Shown: piece after piece, positions 15,494 to 22,281 of the stretch | How positions within the stretch are numbered: position 1 is the stretch's first letter | Layout: every line of letters starts with the position of its first letter | Assembly (NCBI GenBank): GCA_905215055.1 | Contig: CAJMOH010000037.1 | Location: 1 to 28,478 of the forward strand | DNA: 28,478 nucleotides | From: an uncultured bacterium | Lineage (GTDB): Bacteria > Bacillota > Clostridia > Oscillospirales > Acutalibacteraceae | Reading direction: 5' to 3' | Made by a program: the position numbers and the translations under genes | The notes under the pieces: generated by a model | What the model saw: only the letters and a program-made list of their open reading frames with translations | The model's database searches: none | Told to the model about the DNA's origin: nothing

Positions 15494-15535
15494 CCTATGG
15501 GGTAATCATAAAATTAAGTAGAGTTGAAACCTTAT
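15493..15535 (-). repeat. 43-bp inverted repeat at the 3' end of gene B
   Basis: Exact reverse complement of 14941-14983, again from the stop codon into the untranslated region. The stems of the two terminators beyond it are unrelated, so identity is confined to this block. It carries AGTTGAA at 15521-15527. Confidence 0.95.
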
Positions 15536-18500
15536 TGATTCAGTGCGTTCACCATGATGGACGCAGCTTCAGCTCTTGTAATCTTACCAGTGGGACGGAA
15601 GGTTCCATCCTCTTCATAGCCCTTCATCAGACCAGCGGCCTTAGCCTTGTAGACAGCGTCCTTCGCCCAAGAAGCGATCTGGCTGTCGTCGGGATAAGCC
15701 TCATCAGAAGCCTGGGACACGCCCATAGCCTTGACGATCATGCTGGCGGCCTCCTGACGGGTAATGGTGTTGTCAGGACGGAAGGTGCCATCCTCCTCGT
15801 AACCGGAGATGATACCCTGAGCCTTGCAGTAGGCAATGGCCACTACGCCGTAATCGTCCTCATCCACGTCAATGAAGGGGCTGACAGCCGTGCCGTCGTT
15901 GCTCACACCCAGCATCTGGGTCAGCATGATGGCAAAGTCACGGCGGGTTACGCTATTGCCGGGCTTGAAGGTGCCATCGGGATAACCGCTGACAATTCCG
16001 TTGGCCGCGGCCTGCATGACGTTGTCATAGTACCAGGAGCCGGAGACCACATCGGAGAAGGCCTCGGACACGGTTACATGCACGTTATAGGGATTGGTCT
16101 TTTGACCGTCCTCAGAGATCACCATCAAACGCACAGTCTGGTTAAAGTTCACAGAGGTTTTACCGCTGATCACGTCCTCACCCGTGCGGGAATCCAGCTT
16201 CACAGAAGCATAGTCAGACACGGTGAAGGTGGGGATCAGACCCATCAGGTCGCTGCCATAGGGAACGGTGATATACACATCGTTTCCGCTGATGCGGCCA
16301 GTGGAGGCGCCAATGGAGAAGCTCTCCAGCTCGGCTTCGGTGTTGGCCTGGTTATACGTCAGCTTGAAGTTGTAATCAATGTGAGAGGAACCATCCTCAG
16401 CGTACACAGTCAGCAGATTGTCTTCCAGCTGGGTAGCGACATCGTCGCCCAGACGGGCGGGATCGTTTGTGCCATCCCAGGAGTAAACCTCAACACCGTT
16501 GCCGGTAGCAGCGCGGACAAAGATCAGCGCCTGGTTATCCGTATCAATCTCGTCGGCCTCGCCGTCGCCATCCACATCACCGCCGGGATTAAATTTCGCA
16601 CTCAAGCTCCGATTCTCATAGGTGGTCAGAGTGGCGAAAGCGTCAATCTCGTAGTCCAGGAACATGGCCTTGGTGGTGTCAATGTCGCTTGCAGCGGCTT
16701 CGTATTCAGCGGTGTAGCTCCAGGGCAGAGCGCCGGTGATTTCACCGTCTACCACATCATGAGTGAACTGGATGGACAGATCAACCTCGCCCACGGACAG
16801 GTTCCGCATAGTTGCTTCGTTGCTGGCATCCTGGGGCTTCTCAATCAGACGGTACACGGTACCCTTGTTCGCCTCAGTAGCAACCTGAATGTTGCCGTCG
16901 CCATCCAGCAGGACCTCACGAGCGGTTTCCTGAGGTAGAACAATTACATAGTAAGAATGCGCCTTAAATGTGGATCCATCATCATCCGTATAGGCAGGAA
17001 TGGTGTTGCCGGTATAAGAGGTTCCAACAGCAGGCAAGTCAGCTAGTTGAACAGCACCATAGAAGTCATTCTCAGCGCCCTTCTGAGCCAAGAAAGCCAC
17101 GCCGCCATTGGTCTCAATGTCGGTCAGGATCTTGTACAGGGACTCGCCAGACTTAGTGCTGATGCCGTAAGGCACATTAAAGGTGATGGTGCCAGTAGCG
17201 CCGGAAGCCTTGGTCTCCTGGGTAATCGTGCCGCCGGAAGCCAGAGCGGTGACGCTGTTCAGATCATTCACACGAGCGGTAACCTTGTCGTTGCGGTCAG
17301 GGCTGGTGGTCTGAATGGACATTTCAAACTTGGACAAAGTCTTGTCGGTAGAGACGTCGCCCAGCTTCACCACGATGTCATACTCCTGGAAGTAATGCGC
17401 ATCGTTCATGTTTTCGGCCTTGATAGCCTTCGCGGCATTAGCGCCGGTTTTGGCCATGTCGCCGGAGAAAGCAGCGTTCAAGTCGCTCATAGTGGTCACA
17501 CCGTTACGAACAACCTGGGTGCCGTTGCTGTACACAGCGTCAGCGGAAGCGTTGGTATAAGCATACACCTTCCAGTCGTCAACACGCAGAGTCATGTAGG
17601 GAACGGTGAAGGTAATGGTATTGCCCACAATATCGCCCTGGGCCTGAGTGGTGCCATCGGGATCGGTGATATAGATGGTCTCAATGGCTGCGCGATCGGT
17701 GTTGGTCTCGATGGTGGCGTTCAGAGTGTAGGTCTGAGTGTCGCCGTTCTCGGCCTTTACAACAACCTGCAGGCCCTTGGAGATGCTTACTTTATCAGGA
17801 GTTCCCCAATTGTCGCTATTATCCGTATCGGAAACCCACATTGTCGTGCCAGGAATATCATTATAGGTATCAGGGGATTTATAGAAACCAGAAATGCTCT
17901 GAATAGCAGCAGACTTTTCTGTATAAATCCTAATAGTCACGGCGTCCAGATCAGTGGCCTTGCCATCCTCAGCCTGCTGAGGCAGGTTAGCGGTGTAGGT
18001 GTAGCCGTCCTGGGTAGCCTCGCGGTCGTTAATCCACACGGACTGGATAGCAGTAGTGCTTTCCTCTTCCACAGATACATGCAGAGTGTATTTCTGCAAA
18101 TCTTTGTAGCCAGCAGCGGTTACGTCCAGATGGTATTCCGCGTCATCCTCGTAGGTACCATCAGGATTTTCCAACTTGCCCAGGGGGAAGTCAGCGCCGT
18201 CCTGGTAATACTTGCCGTCAGTTACATACTTGATAGCATCGTTGTTGCCGCGAACAGTGAAATGAACGGGCAGTTCAATATCAACAGGCTCACCAAACTG
18301 GTTGTGGCAAACGTCCTTGGGAACGGTGACATAAATGTCATAGCCATCAATGGTGCCTTCGTACTCGCCGTTCTCGCCCAGAGAGAAGGCGGTCACAGCG
18401 CCGACCTCGGTGATCTTGATCTGCCAGGTGGCGGTGTTCTTGCCGGACTCGGAAGTGACGGTGACAACAGGATTAGTGGCGACAGAAGTAACCCGGACAT

Positions 18501-19179
18501 TGTACAGGTTAGGAATGTTGCCAGTAACCTTTGTAACGGTTACGCCAGTCGCGGGAGTCTGATCCATCGTAGCGTTGTCCTGAGTACGAACAGTGAAGTT
18601 GATGCCGCCAGGGTTAGAACCCACTTCCAGAGCGCCGTCAGCAACCGTCACATTGATGTCGTGGGAACCGTTGTTGATGTCCACGTCGTAGGTGCCGGTG
18701 CCTTCAGTAGCACTGTTTTCCTCCAGGCTGGCACTGGTTTTCTTCTGAGATTCAGTCAGAACCACAGTGTAAGTGGCAATCTGATTGCCGTCCTTGTCCA
18801 GCAGGCGCAGGTTCAAGGTGTAAGTGCTGTCACTGCTGTCAGTATCCCAGTCAGCGAGAGTGACCTTGGTATTGCCGCTGTTGCTGTCGGAGTTAGCGAT
18901 GGTTTTCACATCGGTAGTACCCTCCTTAAACAGCTGCAGCGAACCTTTACCGTCGCTGTAGTCCAGAGCGGCAGCCGCTGTACGAAGATTCACCGTAGTG
19001 TCCTCGTAGAAGATCTCCGTAGCAAAACTTCCATTACTATTAGCGACAGAGATGTCGTTAATGTACAGGAAGTCAAGCTTGGGATCTGCAGCGGAAGCGC
19101 TGAGCGGAATCATTGCGACGACCAGCATAAGAGCCAGAAGCATCGCAAGTGATTTCTTCAGAAACTTGCTTTTCTTCAT
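15532..19179 (-). CDS. S-layer-type SLH-domain surface protein B
   Basis: A 1215-residue secreted protein convergent with gene A. The first 28 codons are base-for-base those of protein A; the signal peptide then ends differently (SASAADPK, likely cleavage near residue 30). The mature body (about 32-1040) is a different series of beta-rich Ig-like modules with endings such as YTLHVSVE and YTLNATIE and the theme ITFTVPY or VYITVPYG. The module before the anchor (NTEAELESFSIG...VPYGSDLMGLIPTFTVSDYASV) is clearly related to that of protein A. Three SLH motifs start at about 1041 (FSDVVSGSWYY), 1102 (FIDVDEDDYG) and 1162 (YPDDSQIASWA). The reading frame is intact, so this is a usable alternative protein. 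Directly upstream of its repeat lies a terminator-like hairpin and no good -35 box, which suggests it is silent as drawn. Alternatively both genes may be expressed. Confidence 0.93.
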   Translation of the reverse strand: MKKSKFLKKSLAMLLALMLVVAMIPLSASAADPKLDFLYINDISVANSNGSFATEIFYEDTTVNLRTAAAALDYSDGKGSLQLFKEGTTDVKTIANSDSNSGNTKVTLADWDTDSSDSTYTLNLRLLDKDGNQIATYTVVLTESQKKTSASLEENSATEGTGTYDVDINNGSHDINVTVADGALEVGSNPGGINFTVRTQDNATMDQTPATGVTVTKVTGNIPNLYNVRVTSVATNPVVTVTSESGKNTATWQIKITEVGAVTAFSLGENGEYEGTIDGYDIYVTVPKDVCHNQFGEPVDIELPVHFTVRGNNDAIKYVTDGKYYQDGADFPLGKLENPDGTYEDDAEYHLDVTAAGYKDLQKYTLHVSVEEESTTAIQSVWINDREATQDGYTYTANLPQQAEDGKATDLDAVTIRIYTEKSAAIQSISGFYKSPDTYNDIPGTTMWVSDTDNSDNWGTPDKVSISKGLQVVVKAENGDTQTYTLNATIETNTDRAAIETIYITDPDGTTQAQGDIVGNTITFTVPYMTLRVDDWKVYAYTNASADAVYSNGTQVVRNGVTTMSDLNAAFSGDMAKTGANAAKAIKAENMNDAHYFQEYDIVVKLGDVSTDKTLSKFEMSIQTTSPDRNDKVTARVNDLNSVTALASGGTITQETKASGATGTITFNVPYGISTKSGESLYKILTDIETNGGVAFLAQKGAENDFYGAVQLADLPAVGTSYTGNTIPAYTDDDGSTFKAHSYYVIVLPQETAREVLLDGDGNIQVATEANKGTVYRLIEKPQDASNEATMRNLSVGEVDLSIQFTHDVVDGEITGALPWSYTAEYEAAASDIDTTKAMFLDYEIDAFATLTTYENRSLSAKFNPGGDVDGDGEADEIDTDNQALIFVRAATGNGVEVYSWDGTNDPARLGDDVATQLEDNLLTVYAEDGSSHIDYNFKLTYNQANTEAELESFSIGASTGRISGNDVYITVPYGSDLMGLIPTFTVSDYASVKLDSRTGEDVISGKTSVNFNQTVRLMVISEDGQKTNPYNVHVTVSEAFSDVVSGSWYYDNVMQAAANGIVSGYPDGTFKPGNSVTRRDFAIMLTQMLGVSNDGTAVSPFIDVDEDDYGVVAIAYCKAQGIISGYEEDGTFRPDNTITRQEAASMIVKAMGVSQASDEAYPDDSQIASWAKDAVYKAKAAGLMKGYEEDGTFRPTGKITRAEAASIMVNALNQ

Positions 19180-19245
19180 AATTTCAACCCTCTTAAATTT
19201 TAGATTCTCACCGGGCTTGTTCCCTGTGAGTTGAAGTTATCTATA
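19096..19245 (-). repeat. 150-bp inverted repeat, right copy
   Basis: Exact reverse complement of 11064-11213, about 8.2 kb apart end to end. The only differences begin outside: position 19246 differs from its partner, the next three bases match, and then similarity is lost. Such perfect identity between genes whose bodies are strongly diverged implies recent or continuing exchange. Confidence 0.97.
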
Positions 19246-19525
19246 AACTCGCACCCTGGGGAAGAAGGGCGAAAAATCCCGCCCCGAGGCGGTTTTGGCC
19301 TGCGGTGGCGGGAGGATGGAGGTTGAACTGGAGGGCTTGCGGACGGGGAAAGGCTTTCAGGGGCTGGGAAGAAATGGATGCAGGAGGTTCCGCTAAGGGG
19401 GTGGAGGGGCTGGAAAGGTGGGGCAGGGGAAAACCGGCGGAAGGGAAGCCCCGCCAAAAGAGGAGGCCTTTTCTGGGGGCGGCGGCGTCTTTCGCAGGGG
19501 CCGGGCAGCGTCAAAAATCAAAAAA
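19246..19525. other. GC-rich intergenic region upstream of S-layer gene B
   Basis: No gene is supported: the frames here give Pro/Arg-rich low-complexity translations without ribosome sites. Apart from the hairpin at 19272-19296 nothing regulatory is recognised. A sigma-A promoter for gene B is not evident in this orientation. Confidence 0.5.
19272..19296. terminator. Terminator-like hairpin just outside the right repeat
   Basis: CCGCC (19279-19283), loop CCGA, GGCGG (19288-19292), with AAAAA before and TTTT after, so it can act on both strands. On the minus strand it ends in GATTTTT only about 30 bp before the repeat begins, which would insulate gene B from upstream transcription. Confidence 0.5.
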
Positions 19526-19555
19526 CTCCCCATCCCGGAAAGCCGGGGTGGGGAG
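19515..19555 (-). terminator. Terminator of the two-component system operon
   Basis: Read leftward: CTCCCCACCCCGG, loop CTTT, CCGGGATGGGGAG (stem 19555-19526, one mismatch), then TTTTTTGATTTTT. It ends the leftward transcript about 60 bp after the regulator stop. Confidence 0.85.
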
Positions 19556-19612
19556 CAAGAGTATCGGATACAGGCCGGTACAGGGAGCGATGCCGCAGGG
19601 CGCCGGTTTGGG

Positions 19613-20374
19613 TCAGGCGTGCTTTTCCCGGAATTGCTGGGGTGTATACCCCGTTCGGTTCTTGAACACCCGGAAAAACTGCCGCTCGGAGGAATAGCCA
19701 ATCTTCAGGGCGATCTCCCGCACGGTGGGGCTGTTATCCGCCAGCAGCAGCTCCATGGCCCGCTTCAGGCGCAGCTCGTACAGGTAATCCAGAAAGGTGA
19801 TTCCCAGCTCCTTTTTGAACAGGTTGCAGATGGAATTTTCGCTGAGACCGCTGTACACCGAAAGCTGAGACAGGGAAATTTCCCGGGAATAGTTTTTGTT
19901 GATGTACCTCACCAGCTTTTTTACAGTGGGAGAAAAGTCCTCCTTGGAAAGATCGGCAAACAGATGGGAATACTGGCCGATCACGTGAGCGATGCGGGTT
20001 TGCTGGTCCGACTTCATGGCCAGTTCCCGCACATGGCGCTCTAAAACGCTCCAGTCTATGGGCTTGAGCAGATAGTCCATCACCTGATATTGCAGGGCCT
20101 GCCGGGCATAGGCAAAGCTTTCGTAGGCCGTGAGGATGATGTAGTGATCGCACAGCCCCTTGGCCCGGGTGAGAGAAATCAGCTCCAGGCCGTCCATGGG
20201 TGCCATGGAAATGTCGGTAATCAGCAGGTCGGGAATGAAATTCTCCATCACCTGCAAGGCTTCTTCCCCGGAATAAGCGCCCACAAGGGTTGTGGGAATA
20301 TCTGAAAGCTGAGAGAGCTTTTTGATAATCCCCAGAACAATGACCTCCTCATCATCCACAACCAGGATTTTCAT
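19613..20374 (-). CDS. AraC-family response regulator (YesN type)
   Basis: A 253-residue transcription factor. The receiver domain (1-115) has the acidic pair Asp7-Asp8, the phosphorylation site Asp54 (LLITDISM), Thr82 (ILTAYES) and Lys104 (LLKPID). A short helical linker follows, then an AraC-type double helix-turn-helix (about 155-253): ISLSQLSVYSGLSENSICNL for the first unit, and IALKIGYSSERQFFRVFKNRTGYTPQQFR, the family signature, for the second. Length is rather short for YesN proteins, which often have a longer middle. The ATG directly follows the TAA of the kinase gene, so the pair is translated together. It probably activates the adjacent GH95/GH3/MFS genes when the kinase senses a sugar; this is inferred from position. 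Confidence 0.93.
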   Translation of the reverse strand: MKILVVDDEEVIVLGIIKKLSQLSDIPTTLVGAYSGEEALQVMENFIPDLLITDISMAPMDGLELISLTRAKGLCDHYIILTAYESFAYARQALQYQVMDYLLKPIDWSVLERHVRELAMKSDQQTRIAHVIGQYSHLFADLSKEDFSPTVKKLVRYINKNYSREISLSQLSVYSGLSENSICNLFKKELGITFLDYLYELRLKRAMELLLADNSPTVREIALKIGYSSERQFFRVFKNRTGYTPQQFREKHA

Positions 20375-22183
20375 TTAGCAAGCCTCCTTTTCTTTCCGGT
20401 CCTGAGGGGTTCCCCCCAGCACCAAAATACACACCATGCCGTGGGGAATGTTTCTGCGAAACACCAGCCCGCTGGAGGGGCCGTAAAAGTATTTCAGCCG
20501 GCTGTTCACGTTGGCCAGGCCCACGCCCCCCGCCTTTTCCTCCTGGGGACCCTCCGCCGGGACAGGGGCGGGCTTTTCCGGCTGAGGCGGCCAAGCGGCC
20601 GCCAGCTTTTGGTTCAGCAGGGAAAGCTCCTCCTCGGTCATACCCCGGCCGTTGTCCGCCACCTCCACCCAGGTTTTCAGGTCCTCCTGCCGGACGGACA
20701 CCTGGATGTGCAGCGGCGTCCCGCCGATTTGCCCGTGGCGCAGGCAGTTTTCCACAATGGGCTGTAAAATGCAGAAGGGACAGGGAACGTCCTCCACCTG
20801 AGAGGGCAGGCTGATCTGAAAGCTGATCTTGCTCTTCTGACGGTACTGGTAGATTAAAAGATAGTTGCGGACATGCTCCACCTCCCGCAGCAGGGTGCTT
20901 TCCTGCTGCATGGAAATGTTGTACCGGAGAAAACAGCCAAGGGCAAACAGCATGCTTTTGGCGCTGTCTGTGTCCTCAATCTCAATGTGCATACGGATGT
21001 TTTCCAGGGTGTTAAACAGAAAATGGGGTTGAATCTGAGAGGCCAGGGCGTAATAGGTGGCGTCGCTTTTCAGCTTTTCCGCCTGGCGCACCGACTCTGT
21101 CAGCCGCTCCACGCTGTGGACCAGCTTGTTGTACTCTGAAACCACCACGCCAAACTCGTCGCTGCCCTCTGGAGAGGGATAGGGAGAAAGGGAGGTTTTT
21201 CGAGAGCTTCGAATATGCTGGCTGAGCTTTTGCAGCTTGGAGGCGAAGCGATTTACATAAAACCAGAAGAAAAAGCTGGGAATAATCAAAAAGGGAATGA
21301 CAAAGGCCAGGGTGTGCAGGGTAGAGGAGGTTACCGACTGCTCAAAGCGGTAAAAATAGTCCAGGGAAAAGCTGGTGTTTTGAAGCGGGGCCGAAAGAGA
21401 GGGACGTTTGCCCATAGAGGCGGCAAGGCCGTCTGTGGAAACCCCCTCTCCCAGCTGGATGGAGCCGTTTTGAGCGGTAAGGGAGTAATAGCGGTCCTCC
21501 CACTGTAAAAACAGGGTTTCTCCCTCCTGCAAAAAGCTGACGTCCTGAAAGACCTTTTTCAGCTCCATTTGAATTTCCAGCACGCCCACCACCCGGGAAT
21601 AGCTTCGGTTGTACAGGTTTTGCAGGCAGATCAGCTTGGGAACGCCTCCTGTGGTAGACAGAAGCCAATAGGCGTTTTGCAGCTGCAGCTGCTCTAACAC
21701 CGCCTCCCCAAAGGGAAAGTCCCCGATGTCGCTGATATAGGGTGCCATTCGCAGATAGGAGAGCTGCAGGGAAGGAGCGGCGTACACCACAATCTCGTCG
21801 ATGGCCGACTTGGAGAGAATGCTGGTAAACACGGGATAGATCTGCTGGCTGTAAGAAAACACCTCGTCGGACACGGAGTAATAGTTGCTGGTCAGCAGGT
21901 TGAGCAGAGCCGCGTTGGACTGGAGCAGCTGATGGCTCAGCACGGTTTGCTCCATGCGGCTTTCCAGCAGGGCCGTGGTCTGCTCCAGAGCCGTCTGCTT
22001 TTCCTGGACCTCGGCCTTCTGCTCCTCCAAAATGGAGCTGTACGAGTACCAGGCAATGAACAGCAGCAGCGGAATCATGGCCAGGCACACATAGGCCAGC
22101 AAAAACCTTTGGGTCATGCGCAGCGGCGCAACGCCCGTTTTCAGCCTCTGCCACAAGGAGGCTCTATCAAAGCCCTTTCCCAT
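20375..22183 (-). CDS. Sensor histidine kinase (YesM type)
   Basis: A 602-residue membrane kinase. A first membrane helix (about residues 27-48) and a second (about 288-309) enclose an extracellular sensor domain of some 240 residues with a dCache-like feel (VGVLEIQMELKKVF). A HAMP-like linker follows, then the His_kinase domain with the phosphorylated His387 in QIQPHFLFNTLENIR, the N box QPIVENCLRHG, and the G boxes DNGRGM and GVGLANVNSRLKYFYG. A Pro-rich insert (PPQPEKPAPVPAEGPQ) lies between the two G boxes, which is unusual. It acts with the regulator encoded directly after it. The GH95 gene is upstream, but a separate consensus promoter drives this pair. Confidence 0.93.
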   Translation of the reverse strand: MGKGFDRASLWQRLKTGVAPLRMTQRFLLAYVCLAMIPLLLFIAWYSYSSILEEQKAEVQEKQTALEQTTALLESRMEQTVLSHQLLQSNAALLNLLTSNYYSVSDEVFSYSQQIYPVFTSILSKSAIDEIVVYAAPSLQLSYLRMAPYISDIGDFPFGEAVLEQLQLQNAYWLLSTTGGVPKLICLQNLYNRSYSRVVGVLEIQMELKKVFQDVSFLQEGETLFLQWEDRYYSLTAQNGSIQLGEGVSTDGLAASMGKRPSLSAPLQNTSFSLDYFYRFEQSVTSSTLHTLAFVIPFLIIPSFFFWFYVNRFASKLQKLSQHIRSSRKTSLSPYPSPEGSDEFGVVVSEYNKLVHSVERLTESVRQAEKLKSDATYYALASQIQPHFLFNTLENIRMHIEIEDTDSAKSMLFALGCFLRYNISMQQESTLLREVEHVRNYLLIYQYRQKSKISFQISLPSQVEDVPCPFCILQPIVENCLRHGQIGGTPLHIQVSVRQEDLKTWVEVADNGRGMTEEELSLLNQKLAAAWPPQPEKPAPVPAEGPQEEKAGGVGLANVNSRLKYFYGPSSGLVFRRNIPHGMVCILVLGGTPQDRKEKEAC

Positions 22184-22252
22184 GGGTCCTCCCCACTTTC
22201 TGTAAAAAATCCGGGTAAAGCATCCAGAATCTCTTGTATGATAATGACAAAA

Positions 22253-22281
22253 ATTATATCATCCTTTAAAGTTTCTGTCAA
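22253..22281 (-). promoter_or_regulatory. Perfect consensus promoter of the two-component system
   Basis: Read leftward: TTGACA (22281-22276), a 17-bp spacer, TATAAT (22258-22253), preceded by TGA as an extended -10. Every element is at consensus. The -35 box overlaps the stop codon of the GH95 gene. Start point near 22246, about 60 nt before the kinase ATG. It should be strong and constitutive, so sensor supply is probably independent of the hydrolase operon. Confidence 0.85.

Noticed and set aside
19200..19514. 104-codon leftward frame and several overlapping frames upstream of gene B
   Set aside because: Low-complexity Pro/Arg translation, no ribosome site, and it overlaps the repeat and two terminator hairpins.
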